64,000 bases of DNA from Mesorhizobium sp. ORS 3359 (GTDB lineage: Bacteria > Pseudomonadota > Alphaproteobacteria > Rhizobiales > Rhizobiaceae), in contig CCNC01000074.1 of assembly GCA_000824845.1 (NCBI GenBank), forward strand, positions 104,995 to 168,994. Direction: 5' to 3'. Below the pieces are notes generated by a model. That model made no database searches. It was not told the DNA's origin and saw nothing but the letters and a program-made list of their open reading frames with translations. Positions 17,188 through 26,671 of this stretch are shown piece after piece; position 1 is the stretch's first letter; every line of letters starts with the position of its first letter. Position numbers and translations under genes: made by a program.

Positions 17188-17312
17188 CGGATTAAGAAAT
17201 TCGCAAGGAATTTCAAATGGCTGGGCGGCCATCAATTTAACCCGCCTTTAAACCGCCGCATCTAGTCTTCAACCCGAACGCCATCGGCATCGGGGACAGA
17301 CAGCAACAGCGC

Positions 17313-19583
17313 ATGGCGAACCGCAGGGACAGTCGCATCGAACCGAGCTTCGAGGGATCGCCGCGCGCGAAATCCTCCGAGGGTTTTTCGGTGAGCGAGG
17401 AGGATCGCGTCGTGCCGCGCACCCGCAAATCCGCTGCCAAGGGCAGGTCCGCCAAGGCGAAATCACGCGGCCGCGGCCGCGATCGCAACCGACGCGGATT
17501 GTTCGGCATCGCCACCCGGCTGGTCTACTGGTGCTTCGTGCTGTGCATCTGGGGTGGCATCGCGGCGGCCGGCGTCGTCGTCTATTACGGTGCCAAGATG
17601 CCGGCGGCGACCACGTGGTCGGTCCCGGATCGTGCGCCGAACATCAAGATCGTCTCGGTCGATGGCGCGCTGATCGCCAATCGTGGCGCATCGGGCGGCG
17701 AGGCCGTCGGGCTGCACGAGATGTCGCCCTATATCCCGGAAGCCGTCGTCGCCATCGAGGACCGGCGCTTCTATTCGCATTTCGGCATCGACCCGATCGG
17801 CCTGTCGCGCGCCATGGTCACCAACCTCATCGGCGGGCATTTCTCGCAGGGCGGCTCGACGCTGACGCAGCAGCTGGCCAAGAACCTGTTCCTGACGCCG
17901 GACCGCACGCTGGAGCGCAAGGTCCAGGAAGTGCTTTTGGCGCTCTGGCTCGAACACAAGCACACGAAGGACCAGATCCTCGAAATGTATCTCAACCGGG
18001 TCTATTTCGGCTCGGGCGCCTATGGCGTCGAGGCGGCCTCGCGGCGCTATTTCGGCAAGAGCGCGCGCGACGTGTCGCTTTCGGAGGCAGCCCTGCTGGC
18101 CGGCCTGCTCAAAGCGCCGTCGAAGCTTTCGCCGGCGCGCGACCCGAAGGCCGCCGAGGAGCGGGCGCAGCTCGTGCTCGCGGCCATGCGCGAGACAGGC
18201 AAGATCAGCGACAAGGAATACAAGACCGCGCTGAGCGCGCCGGCGACGCGCGCGCCGTCCTATTGGACCGGCTCGGAAAACTATGTCGCCGATACGGTGA
18301 TGGACGAGCTTCCCGACCTCATCGGCGACGTGCGCGGCGACATCGTCATCGACACCACCGTCGACCTCAACCTGCAGAAGCTTGCCGAACAGTCGATCCG
18401 CCGGCTGATCGACGAGAGCGGCAAGAAGCTCAACGTCACCCAAGGGGCGCTGGTGTCGATCGACGATTCCGGCGCGGTGCGCGCCATGGTCGGCGGCTAC
18501 GACTATTCGACCAGCCAGTTCGACCGCGCCTCGGAAGCGCGCCGGCAGCCCGGCTCCGCCTTCAAGCCCTTCGTCTACATGGCGGCGCTGGAGGCCGGCC
18601 GCACGCCGGACAGCATCCGCAACGACGCGCCGATCAAGATAGGCAAATGGACGCCGGACAATTACGGCGGCAAATATTACGGCAAGGTCACGCTGGCGAC
18701 GGCACTCGCCAAGTCGCTGAATTCGGTGGCGGCGCAGCTGACCATGGAGGTCGGCCCCGACGCCGTGGTCGAGGCCGCGCATCGCATGGGCATCCAATCC
18801 GATCTGCAGGCCAACACCTCGATCGCGCTGGGCACCTCGGAAGTGACGCCGCTGGAACTGACCTCGGCCTATGTGCCTTTCGCCAATGGCGGCTACAAGC
18901 CGGACATCCACTTCATCCAGCGCATTACGACAGCAAACGGCAAGGTGCTCTACGAGGGCAGCACCGGCAGCGCGTCGCGCGTCATCAAGGCCGATATCGT
19001 GGGCATGATGAACTCGATGATGACCGGCACGGTCGAGGTCGGCACCGCCAAGAAGGCGGCGTTCAACTGGCCTTCTGCCGGCAAGACCGGGACCAGCCAG
19101 AATTCGCGCGACGCCTGGTTCGTCGGCTACACCGCCAATCTCACCACGGGCGTCTGGTTCGGCAATGACGACGGCAGCCCGATGAAGAAGGTTACCGGCG
19201 GCGCGCTCCCGGCGCAGGCCTGGCACGAATTCATGGTGGCCGCGCATGAAGGCGTGCCGGTGCGGCCGCTGCCCGGCACCTGGAAGTCGACGCCGTCCGA
19301 TACGATCGTGCCGGACGAGATCCCGTCGGCCGATGCCTCGCAGCCGCCACCCGCGCCGCCCGCGGCCGTCGGCCAGTCGCAGCCTTCTGCTCAATCGCAA
19401 CCGGTTGCCCAGGCGCCCGCGCGGCAGCCGCGTCCGGCCCAGACGGTCGATGCCGAGGGCTTCGACATGCCCAGCGACAGCGGATCGACCGCCTCGATCA
19501 AGCATCCGGTGCCGCCCGGCGATGTCGGCGGTCCTACCAAGAAGCGCCAGACCTCGATCCTCGATATTTTGGGCGGGGGTTGA
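17313..19583 (+). CDS. Class A penicillin-binding protein (PBP1A family), bifunctional peptidoglycan synthase
   Basis: A 756-residue inner-membrane protein with a basic cytoplasmic tail, one membrane segment (about 68-92), a GT51 glycosyltransferase domain (EDRRFYSHFGID, GGSTLTQQLAKNLFL) and a transpeptidase domain with Ser415-x-x-Lys418 (SAFK), Ser468-x-Asn470 (SLN) and KTG at 591-593. It polymerises and cross-links glycan strands in the periplasm. The C-terminal 110 residues are Pro/Gln/Ala-rich and probably disordered. All catalytic boxes are intact. It marks the return to core genome after the island. Confidence 0.93.
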   Translation: MANRRDSRIEPSFEGSPRAKSSEGFSVSEEDRVVPRTRKSAAKGRSAKAKSRGRGRDRNRRGLFGIATRLVYWCFVLCIWGGIAAAGVVVYYGAKMPAATTWSVPDRAPNIKIVSVDGALIANRGASGGEAVGLHEMSPYIPEAVVAIEDRRFYSHFGIDPIGLSRAMVTNLIGGHFSQGGSTLTQQLAKNLFLTPDRTLERKVQEVLLALWLEHKHTKDQILEMYLNRVYFGSGAYGVEAASRRYFGKSARDVSLSEAALLAGLLKAPSKLSPARDPKAAEERAQLVLAAMRETGKISDKEYKTALSAPATRAPSYWTGSENYVADTVMDELPDLIGDVRGDIVIDTTVDLNLQKLAEQSIRRLIDESGKKLNVTQGALVSIDDSGAVRAMVGGYDYSTSQFDRASEARRQPGSAFKPFVYMAALEAGRTPDSIRNDAPIKIGKWTPDNYGGKYYGKVTLATALAKSLNSVAAQLTMEVGPDAVVEAAHRMGIQSDLQANTSIALGTSEVTPLELTSAYVPFANGGYKPDIHFIQRITTANGKVLYEGSTGSASRVIKADIVGMMNSMMTGTVEVGTAKKAAFNWPSAGKTGTSQNSRDAWFVGYTANLTTGVWFGNDDGSPMKKVTGGALPAQAWHEFMVAAHEGVPVRPLPGTWKSTPSDTIVPDEIPSADASQPPPAPPAAVGQSQPSAQSQPVAQAPARQPRPAQTVDAEGFDMPSDSGSTASIKHPVPPGDVGGPTKKRQTSILDILGGG

Positions 19584-19732
19584 GCCCGTTCGCCAGATCG
19601 GACGGCTTCAGTTTTTTTCCGTCACGATTCCGAAAACCGGAAGCCACTTTCCGGGATCATCGCTTCGGCGGCAACTCGCCCTCTCGCAATGATTGACGCC
19701 TTCGGCTACATGTCCGGCCGGAGACAAAGTTC

Positions 19733-20482
19733 ATGGCCGAAACCGACACCAGAAAAACCATCGTGCTCACCGGCGCCAGCCGTGGCATCGGCCATGCGAC
19801 GGTGAAGCGCTTTTCGCGCGAGGGCTGGCGCGTCATCACCTGCTCGCGCCAGGCCTTTGCCGAGGATTGCCCTTGGCCGGCCGGCCCCGAGGATCACATC
19901 AAGGTCGACCTCGCCGACCAGGAGGATGTCGGCATCGCCGTGTCGGAGATCCGCCACCGGCTCGAGGCGCATGGCGGACAGCTGCACGCGCTGGTCAACA
20001 ATGCCGGCATCTCGCCGAAGCTGAAGGATGGCAGCCGGATGAACTCGATCGAGACGCCGATGCATGTCTGGCGCGACGTCTTCCAGGTCAATTTCTTCGC
20101 TCCGATCATGCTGGCGAGGGGCCTGTTCAAGGAGCTTGCCGCCGCCAAGGGCTCGATCGTCAACGTCACCTCGATCGCCGGCACAAGGGTGCATCCTTTT
20201 GCCGGCACGGCCTATGCGACGTCGAAGGCGGCGCTCGGCTCGCTGACGCGCGAGATGGCGCATGATTTCGGTCCGCATGGCATCCGCGTCAACGCGATCG
20301 CGCCGGGCGAGATCGACACGGCGATCCTGTCGCCAGGCACCGACAGAATAGTCGAGACGATCCCGCTGAGAAGGCTGGGCGCCACCTCGGAAGTGGCCGA
20401 CATCATCTACTTCCTGTGCTCCGGCCAGTCGTCCTACGTGACCGGCTCCGAAATCCACATCAATGGCGGCCAGCACGTCTGA
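19733..20482 (+). CDS. Short-chain dehydrogenase/reductase (SDR)
   Basis: A 249-residue classical SDR with the cofactor loop LTGASRGIGHA near residue 12, the NNAGIS motif, the catalytic Ser (VTSIAG) and YATSK (Tyr-x-x-x-Lys). The later motif VNAIAPGEIDT is as in fabG-like enzymes. It oxidises or reduces a hydroxyl/keto group with NAD(P); the substrate cannot be told. GGAGAC precedes the ATG. It is convergent with the oxidoreductase gene downstream, 11 bases apart. Confidence 0.88.
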   Translation: MAETDTRKTIVLTGASRGIGHATVKRFSREGWRVITCSRQAFAEDCPWPAGPEDHIKVDLADQEDVGIAVSEIRHRLEAHGGQLHALVNNAGISPKLKDGSRMNSIETPMHVWRDVFQVNFFAPIMLARGLFKELAAAKGSIVNVTSIAGTRVHPFAGTAYATSKAALGSLTREMAHDFGPHGIRVNAIAPGEIDTAILSPGTDRIVETIPLRRLGATSEVADIIYFLCSGQSSYVTGSEIHINGGQHV

Positions 20483-20493
20483 CCTGGCTGATT

Positions 20494-21411
20494 TCAAGCC
20501 ACAGTGAGGGCGGCCTTGCCGCTGAAGCTGCGCTGTCTGAGCGCATCCAGGGCCTGGCCGATGTCCGTCCACGGGACGGTCATGGCCACGCGGGTTTCCA
20601 GCCTGCCGGCCGCGACGAGATCGAGCAGGGCGGCGATGTCGGCGCCAATGGCTGAGCCGGATGAGTAATAGGCGAAGGTCTGCAGCTTGGCGCCCTCGTG
20701 GCCAGGAACGAACTGGCGAAACCCTACAGGCGTGAGCTCGCCGCTGCTCGAGCCGAACATCACGATCGTTCCACCCGGGGCGACACGTTCGATCCCGGCG
20801 GCGAGGCTCTTGCCGCCGACCGACTCGGTGATCAGCGAAAACGGCCCCTCGGCCAGTTCGATCGACTCGACGACCTGCCCGGCGCCCAGATTGCGAAGGT
20901 CATCGTGATGCGGGGCCGAGGCGATCGCCGTCACCGAAGCGCCTTGCTCGCGGGCGATCTGGATCTGGAAACGGCCGACCGCGCCGCTTGCGCCGGTGAT
21001 TAGGATCCGCTGGCCGGCGAGATCGCCACCATGGCGCAAGGTCCTCAGCGCCGTCGTGCCCGCCACCGGCAGCGTGGCGGCGGAGGCGAAGCTGACCTCG
21101 TCAGGTATGACGGCGAGGCGGTCGGTCGGAACAGCGACGTGTTCGGCCCAGCCGGCTTGGTCGACCAAGGCCGCGACGCGCGTGCCGGCGGCCGGGCCTG
21201 AGCCGTCGGCCGCCGCGCGTTCCACGATGCCGACGATGTCCTGGCCAGGGATCCAGCCGTCGGGACGGATGGCGAGCAGACGCAACTCGCCACGGTTCAA
21301 CGATGTTGCATGAATTGCGACCAATGCTTCATTCGCATCGCAGCTTGGCTCGTCTGCCTGGATGAGCTTCAGCCGGTTGGGGCTGTCGGAAGAAATCGCG
21401 AGAGCGAGCAT
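20494..21411 (-). CDS. Zinc-independent quinone oxidoreductase-like MDR enzyme
   Basis: A 305-residue medium-chain reductase with an N-terminal GroES-like domain (SLNRGELRLL, PGQDIVGIVE) and a Rossmann domain with RILITGASGAVGRF. The structural and catalytic zinc cysteines of alcohol dehydrogenases are absent, pointing to NADPH:quinone reductase-type activity. AAAGGTG precedes the ATG. It is divergent from the AraC-type regulator gene, so regulation by that protein is plausible. Confidence 0.85.
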   Translation of the reverse strand: MLALAISSDSPNRLKLIQADEPSCDANEALVAIHATSLNRGELRLLAIRPDGWIPGQDIVGIVERAAADGSGPAAGTRVAALVDQAGWAEHVAVPTDRLAVIPDEVSFASAATLPVAGTTALRTLRHGGDLAGQRILITGASGAVGRFQIQIAREQGASVTAIASAPHHDDLRNLGAGQVVESIELAEGPFSLITESVGGKSLAAGIERVAPGGTIVMFGSSSGELTPVGFRQFVPGHEGAKLQTFAYYSSGSAIGADIAALLDLVAAGRLETRVAMTVPWTDIGQALDALRQRSFSGKAALTVA

Positions 21412-21536
21412 TGGCGCACCTTTCGAAATTGACGCTTAGGTCGCGATCGACTGCGACAATAACGGCATGAGCCTATCGACTTTCTTGCTTGGAGAATTTA
21501 GGGATAAAGTCAAATGATCGCTAAAAACATTCAAGC

Positions 21537-22343
21537 TTGAGACAGCCACTCCGCTGGCCCTGGCTGGATTTCGACGTCGACGACGTGGTCGCGCCGGCGA
21601 TCGCTGTTGGCGTCGATGTCACAGAGACCAGGTCCGAGGTGCGCGAGCATTGGCACCGCAAGGGGCAGCTCGTCTTCGCGCTTGGCGGCGCCGTCACCTG
21701 CCGCGTTCCGGGCGGGCTTTGGATGGTGCCGCCGCATTGCGGGGTCTGGGTGCCGAGCCGCATGGAACACAGCAACATCGCGACGGCCAATGCACGGATT
21801 TTCTTCGTCTATATCGAGCCGGGCGCCGCCGAGCTGCCGGATCGGTGTTGCACGCTTTCGATCTCGCCGCTGCTGCGCGAAGTGATCATCGAGCTATCGG
21901 AATGCGCGCCGGACGATCCGCGCTGCGATTTCCTGGGAAAGGTCCTGCTCGCCGAGCTGCCGCGCATGCCGGTGCAGCAATTGCATTTGCCGATCTCGGC
22001 CGAGCCGCGGCTGCGCCGGATTGCGGAAGCGTTGGCCGACAACCCCGCCGATCGCAGCACGCTGGCGGAATGGGCCAACCGGGTGGCGCTCAGCGAAAGC
22101 AGCCTGGCGCGCCTCGTCGTCAAGGAGACGGGCCTGAGCTTCGGCCGCTGGCGCCAGCAGTTGCACCTGATCGTGGCGCTCAGGGAACTGTCCGCCGGCG
22201 CCAGCGTGCAGCGGGTGTCGGGCGATCTCGGTTATGAATCCGTCACCGCCTTCATCACCATGTTCAAGAAGGCGCTGGGCAAGCCGCCGGCGAAATATCT
22301 CAGCGATATCGCGCAGAATGGCGGTTCCGCGTTCACAATTTGA
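21537..22343 (+). CDS. AraC-family transcriptional regulator
   Basis: A 268-residue protein with an N-terminal cupin sensor (HWHRKGQLVFALGGAVTCRV, WMVPPHCGVWVPS) and a C-terminal double helix-turn-helix (DRSTLAEWANRVALSESSLA, then VSGDLGYESVTAFITMFKKA, LGKPPAKY). The TTG at 21537 is the only start that keeps the whole cupin and has no clear ribosome site, so the start is uncertain. It is divergent from the quinone oxidoreductase gene and convergent with the antiporter gene, six bases away. Confidence 0.88.
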   Translation: MRQPLRWPWLDFDVDDVVAPAIAVGVDVTETRSEVREHWHRKGQLVFALGGAVTCRVPGGLWMVPPHCGVWVPSRMEHSNIATANARIFFVYIEPGAAELPDRCCTLSISPLLREVIIELSECAPDDPRCDFLGKVLLAELPRMPVQQLHLPISAEPRLRRIAEALADNPADRSTLAEWANRVALSESSLARLVVKETGLSFGRWRQQLHLIVALRELSAGASVQRVSGDLGYESVTAFITMFKKALGKPPAKYLSDIAQNGGSAFTI

Positions 22344-22349
22344 CGCCCA

Positions 22350-24149
22350 TCAAGCGGGCTGCGGATTGATCGCCATGGCGGGCCCGGACGCACCGGTGTC
22401 TTTGCCGGTCACCACCTCGACGATGCCGCGCGCGATCTCGCGCTCGCCCATGATCACGGTGTCGGCGCCGAGGCCTTTCAGATGCTCGACCTCGGCGTCG
22501 GAGTGCGCGCGGGCGATGATATTGATCGCAGGATTGGCGGCGCGGGCTCGAAGCACGATCTGGCCGGACTCGAAGGCATTGGGGATGGCCAGGATCAGCC
22601 GCTTCGCGCCTTCCGGATTGGCAGCCGCGAAGACATCCGCATTGGCGGCATTGCCGGCCACCGTCTCGATGCCGTCATCACGCAGCGTAGCCAGCGTCTT
22701 GTCGCCATCCTCGATCACCAGGAAGGGCAGGGCGGCTTCCTTCAGCGCTACGCCGACGAGGCTGCCGACGCGGCCGTAACCGATCAGGATGGAATGGCCG
22801 GCAAGTGTGGTCCTGGGCGGCGGGCCGTCTTCTTTTCCCGGCGTTGCCTGGACTGAAGCGACCTGGCCGGGCTCGGTGGCCGGGCCGATCGGCCTTTGCT
22901 CTTCGACCGGCGCGGCCTTGCCGGCGCGCTTTTCCAGCCACGGCTTCATCCAGTCGACAAGGAGGAACATCAGCGGATTGAGCAGGATCGAGAGGATCGC
23001 GCCGGCCAGGATCAGGTCGCGGCCCTGCTCGGGCAGTAGTTTCAGGCCGACGCCAAGCTCGGCCAGGATGAAGGAGAATTCGCCGATCTGGGCGAGGCTC
23101 GCCGAAATCATCAGCGCGGTGGCAATCGGATAGCGGAAGGCGATGACGATGACGAAAGCCGCAATCGATTTGCCGACGACGATGATGGCCAAGGTGGCGA
23201 GGATCGGCAGGCCGTTGCTGATCAGGCTGAGCGGGTCGAACAGCATGCCGACCGAGACGAAGAACAGCACCGAGAAGGCGTCGCGCAGTGGCAATGATTC
23301 TTCAGCCGCGCGGTGGCTGAGCTCGGACTCGCTCATGATCATGCCAGCGAAAAAAGCGCCGAGCGCCAGCGAGACACCGAACAGCTTCGCCGCGCCGAAG
23401 GCGACGCCGAGCGCGATAGCCAGCACCGAGAGCCGAAACAATTCGCGCGAGCCAGTGTGGGCGACATAGTGCAGGATCCACGGAATGACCCGGCGCCCGA
23501 CGACCAGCATGACGACGACGAAGGCGGCGACCTTGGCCAGCGTGATGCCGACCACGCCCCATATGCCGTAGCTGGCGGGCAGCGAGAGCAGGCCCGTATG
23601 GTCATCGAGCTGCGGCTGGCCGCCGAGCACGCCGGCGAGCGCCGGCAACAGCACCAGCGCCAGCACCATGGCGAGATCCTCGACGATCAGCCAGCCGACC
23701 GCTATCCGGCCGCGTTCGGTCTCGATCAATCGCCGCTCCTGCAGCGCGCGCAAAAGCACCACTGTCGAGGCAACGGAAAGCGCCAGTCCGAAGACCAGGC
23801 CGGCGCCGAGCGACCAGCCTAGCAGCCAGGCAAGCCCGACGCCGAGCAGGGTGGCGAAGCCGATCTGCACGATGGCGCCCGGCACGGCGATGGCGCGGAC
23901 GGACAGAAGGTCCTTCAGCGAAAAATGCAGGCCGACGCCGAACATCAAAAGGATGACGCCGATTTCCGCGAGCTCGTTGGCAAGGCTAGCGTCGGCGACG
24001 AAGCCCGGCGTGTTCGGCCCGACAAGCACGCCGGCGACAAGATAACCGACAAGCGGCGGGATGCGGAAACGGTTGGCTAAAGCCCCGAAGACGAATGCCA
24101 GCCCCAGACCGGCGACGATGGTGGCGATAAGGGGCGTGTCATGCGGCAT
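22350..24149 (-). CDS. ybaL: CPA2-family cation:proton antiporter with TrkA-N domain (YbaL/KefB-like)
   Basis: A 599-residue inner-membrane protein with 11-13 hydrophobic segments in the first 390 residues (Na+/H+ exchanger fold, starting DTPLIATIVAGLGLAFVFGA). A cytoplasmic linker follows, then a nucleotide-binding RCK/TrkA-N domain from about 445 (HSILIGYGRVGSLVGVAL) to the end. The family exchanges K+ or Na+ for H+, gated by NAD(H) or glutathione adducts. YbaL is the closest E. coli name; ion specificity is inferred. No ancillary KefF/KefG gene is adjacent. Confidence 0.88.
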   Translation of the reverse strand: MPHDTPLIATIVAGLGLAFVFGALANRFRIPPLVGYLVAGVLVGPNTPGFVADASLANELAEIGVILLMFGVGLHFSLKDLLSVRAIAVPGAIVQIGFATLLGVGLAWLLGWSLGAGLVFGLALSVASTVVLLRALQERRLIETERGRIAVGWLIVEDLAMVLALVLLPALAGVLGGQPQLDDHTGLLSLPASYGIWGVVGITLAKVAAFVVVMLVVGRRVIPWILHYVAHTGSRELFRLSVLAIALGVAFGAAKLFGVSLALGAFFAGMIMSESELSHRAAEESLPLRDAFSVLFFVSVGMLFDPLSLISNGLPILATLAIIVVGKSIAAFVIVIAFRYPIATALMISASLAQIGEFSFILAELGVGLKLLPEQGRDLILAGAILSILLNPLMFLLVDWMKPWLEKRAGKAAPVEEQRPIGPATEPGQVASVQATPGKEDGPPPRTTLAGHSILIGYGRVGSLVGVALKEAALPFLVIEDGDKTLATLRDDGIETVAGNAANADVFAAANPEGAKRLILAIPNAFESGQIVLRARAANPAINIIARAHSDAEVEHLKGLGADTVIMGEREIARGIVEVVTGKDTGASGPAMAINPQPA

Positions 24150-24364
24150 TGTCTTTTGCGCGCCTTTCGAAAATTCACGATTTCGGATGGGCGCCCGCCG
24201 AGGCCGTCGCCTTCGGCAATATGGTGGACGCAGCGGCGATCATGCAACCGCCGCCGCGCAGAAATCGACCTAGAACAGGGTGCAAACCGGAGAATGGGCG
24301 ACGTCGCCGACAAAGAGACGGTCGCGGAACGCATTTGGTCCCGAAGCTGCTTTGCTTCGGCCGC

Positions 24365-24805
24365 TTATGCCGCTTGCAAAAGGGTCTCGATATCGGGAAT
24401 CGTGTGGTTGGTGAGCGTCTTGGGAATTTCGGCCTGCACTTTCTCGCTCACTTCCTTGTGCAGTTTCTGGCGGATCTCGCCAAGCACCTGCGGCGGCGCG
24501 ATCAGCACGACCGCGTCGAATGCGCCACGATGCGCGAGCTTGTAAAGCCGGTCGGCGATCTCGACAGCGAAACGTTCCTTGCCGAGACGGTGCCAATCGG
24601 TTTCCTCGACGGCGCTGCGGGGGCCTTCGTTGCTCTGGCGGCCCGGCTTGTCCGTGCCTTGCTCGCGCGTCGCGGGGTTCTCCTGCTCCATCTCCTGCAC
24701 CACCTCCAGGTTCGGGAACTTGTTGTCGCCCTGGTTGCGCAGGAAAAGCGCCTTTTCACCATCGGCCACGACGACCCACAATCCGTGCTTCAGCTTGATG
24801 TTCAT
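24365..24805 (-). CDS. Host attachment family protein
   Basis: A 146-residue protein matching the Host_attach family: LKHGLWVVVADGEKALFLRN at the start, a polar middle and AHRGAFDAVVLIAPPQVLGEIR toward the end. The family name comes from an Agrobacterium plant-attachment study, but the biochemical role is unknown; the fold suggests relation to eRF1-type domains. The start is fixed by AAAGGAGG (24811-24818) ahead of ATG 24805. An earlier in-frame start at 24874 adds unrelated residues. Confidence 0.8.
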   Translation of the reverse strand: MNIKLKHGLWVVVADGEKALFLRNQGDNKFPNLEVVQEMEQENPATREQGTDKPGRQSNEGPRSAVEETDWHRLGKERFAVEIADRLYKLAHRGAFDAVVLIAPPQVLGEIRQKLHKEVSEKVQAEIPKTLTNHTIPDIETLLQAA

Positions 24806-25222
24806 GGTGTTCCTCCTTTGCTTGCGGGTTGCCGACGGTCGAGCCCAGGATCGACAGAATGGATTGCTAGCCAAACGAGCCGCGAAGCCGGATTGTTCCG
24901 CTTGATGGCGATGCCTCGGTCGATCGCCGCGGATCGGGGCTGAGCGCCGATCCGGTGAGGTCGACTTTAATCTACTAACTTAGTAGAATTTAGAAAAAAC
25001 TGTTTTGCTACTTTCCAGGTCCGGCGCTAAAAGTTACGGCGTATCAAGGCGCTCTCTTGAGGCGATCTGCTGGCCTCCACTAAAAAGTAGAATTTTTTTC
25101 TCCGGCCTTTCGCGGCTGCGAAAAAGCGATTGCCTGCCGTTCGGCGATGCGCGAGTGCTTGCCTTCTGGTTTTTGGCCAGCCCGCGTAAAACTGCCAGAC
25201 TGTTTCAATATTGCTCGTCGCC
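24806..25222. other. Regulatory region upstream of the sulphite-reduction operon
   Basis: This 417-base gap separates the divergent host-attachment and cysG genes. Its right half is clearly AT-richer than the flanking genes and contains a 15-base palindrome and a repeated AGTAGAATTT (24983 and 25086 onwards). I see no small gene. The cysG promoter and operator probably lie in 24965-25100. Confidence 0.55.
24972..24986. promoter_or_regulatory. Operator-like palindrome before cysG
   Basis: CTACTAA-C-TTAGTAG is a perfect palindrome with 7-base arms. It is followed by AATTTAG, and the string AGTAGAATTT occurs again at about 25086. AT-rich dyads of this size are usual for Rrf2-type and similar repressors. 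Which regulator binds is not shown by the sequence. Confidence 0.45.
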
Positions 25223-26671
25223 ATGTCGCCAGCCAACGTCAAACTCAATGCCTTCCCGGTCTTCATGCGGATCGATGGCGAAGCCGTCGCCATCGTCGGC
25301 AATCGCGAGGAGGCGCTTGCCAAAGCCCGGCTGCTTGCCCAGTCGAGCGCGGCGCTGCGCATCATAGCCGACGACGCCGATCCCGACCTGCTCGCCTTCA
25401 TCGCCGTGTCCGGTGCCGTTCACGTCGATGCCGCCTATGAGGCCGCGCATCTCCAGGAAGCCACCCTGGTGTTCGCAGCCAGCGGCGACAAGGCGCTCGA
25501 CCGCCGCGTCGCCGAGGACGCGCGCCGGTTGGGCATTCCGGTCAATGCGGTAGACCAGCCGGATGTGTGCGATTTCTTCACTCCGGCGCTGGTCAACCGC
25601 GCGCCGGTTGCGATTGCCATCGGCACGGAGGGCGCCGGACCGGTTCTGGCGCAGATGCTGCGTGTCCGCATCGACCGCATGCTGTCGCCGTCGCTCGGCC
25701 GGCTGGCGGCGCTTGCCGCGTCGTTCCGCGCCGCCGCGGAGAAGCTGCCGAAGGGCAACCGCCGCCGCCGCTTCTGGAGCGATTTCTTCGCCGGCGCGCC
25801 GGCCAAGGCCATCGAAGCCGGTGACCACGCCCAGGCGCATGGCGCGGCGCTCGAACTCCTGAGCGCGGATGCGCCGGCCGGGGGACATATCGCGCTGGTC
25901 GGCGCCGGTCCGGGCGCGGAGGATCTGTTGACGCTGCGCGCGCACCGCCTGCTGATGGAAGCCGATGCCATCGTCTATGATGCGCTGGTGCCGGAGGCGA
26001 TCGTCGCGATGGGCCGCCGCGATGCGGAGCGCCTGCCGGTCGGCAAGCGCAAGGGATGCCATTCCAAGAGCCAGGAAGAAATCAATGCGCTGCTGATCGA
26101 ACTCGGCCAAGCCGGCAAGCGCGTGGTGCGGCTAAAGTCAGGCGATCCGCTGGTGTTCGGCCGGGCCGGCGAGGAGATGGCAGCACTTCGCGAGGCCGGC
26201 ATCGCCTATGAGGTGGTTCCGGGCGTCACCGCCGCCTTCGCCGCCGCCGCCGATTTCGAGCTGCCGCTGACGTTGCGCGGTGTCTCGTCCTCGATGGTGT
26301 TCACCACCGGACACGACCTCAAGGGCAACTCGCTGCCCGATTGGGCCAAGCTCGCTATCTCGGGCGCGACCGTCGCCGTCTATATGGGTCGCTCGGTCGC
26401 GGCGGAAGTCGCCGGACGGCTGATCGAAGCCGGGCTGTCGCCGGACACCGCCGTCGCCGTCGTCGAGAACGCCAGCCTCGGCACCCGCCGCCGTTTCCAT
26501 GGCACGCTGGCCGACCTGCCCTCGCTGGAGGAGCGCGCCGACCTAACCGGTCCGGTCATGACGATCATCGGCGATGCGGTCGCCGGTGCCAATTTCGAAC
26601 GATCCGAGCCGCTCGCGGCCCATAAGCATGAGGGCGCGGCTTCAGCCGTCGCCGAAGGAGTTCATCCATGA
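25223..26671 (+). CDS. cysG: Siroheme synthase, multifunctional
   Basis: A 482-residue fusion. The N-terminal part (about 1-205) is the precorrin-2 dehydrogenase/sirohydrochlorin ferrochelatase (FPVFMRIDGEAVAIVGNREE, LVFAASGDKALD). The C-terminal part (about 213-455) is the uroporphyrinogen-III methyltransferase with VGAGPGAEDLLTLRA, RLKSGDPLVFGRAGEE and VVPGVTAA. Together they turn uroporphyrinogen III into siroheme, the cofactor of the sulphite reductase encoded downstream. ATG 25223 fits the family start; a TTG at 25211 adds four residues. Its stop overlaps the DUF2849 start (ATGA). Confidence 0.93.
   Translation: MSPANVKLNAFPVFMRIDGEAVAIVGNREEALAKARLLAQSSAALRIIADDADPDLLAFIAVSGAVHVDAAYEAAHLQEATLVFAASGDKALDRRVAEDARRLGIPVNAVDQPDVCDFFTPALVNRAPVAIAIGTEGAGPVLAQMLRVRIDRMLSPSLGRLAALAASFRAAAEKLPKGNRRRRFWSDFFAGAPAKAIEAGDHAQAHGAALELLSADAPAGGHIALVGAGPGAEDLLTLRAHRLLMEADAIVYDALVPEAIVAMGRRDAERLPVGKRKGCHSKSQEEINALLIELGQAGKRVVRLKSGDPLVFGRAGEEMAALREAGIAYEVVPGVTAAFAAAADFELPLTLRGVSSSMVFTTGHDLKGNSLPDWAKLAISGATVAVYMGRSVAAEVAGRLIEAGLSPDTAVAVVENASLGTRRRFHGTLADLPSLEERADLTGPVMTIIGDAVAGANFERSEPLAAHKHEGAASAVAEGVHP

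Noticed and set aside
4798..17312. tRNA or direct-repeat attachment sites for the island
   Set aside because: No tRNA-like cloverleaf was seen at either border, and I found no second copy of the guaA 3' end or another convincing direct repeat.
17463..19505. 680-codon open frame opposite the PBP gene
   Set aside because: Antisense shadow of a strongly conserved gene with all catalytic motifs; the product is Arg/Gly/Ala-rich with no domain.
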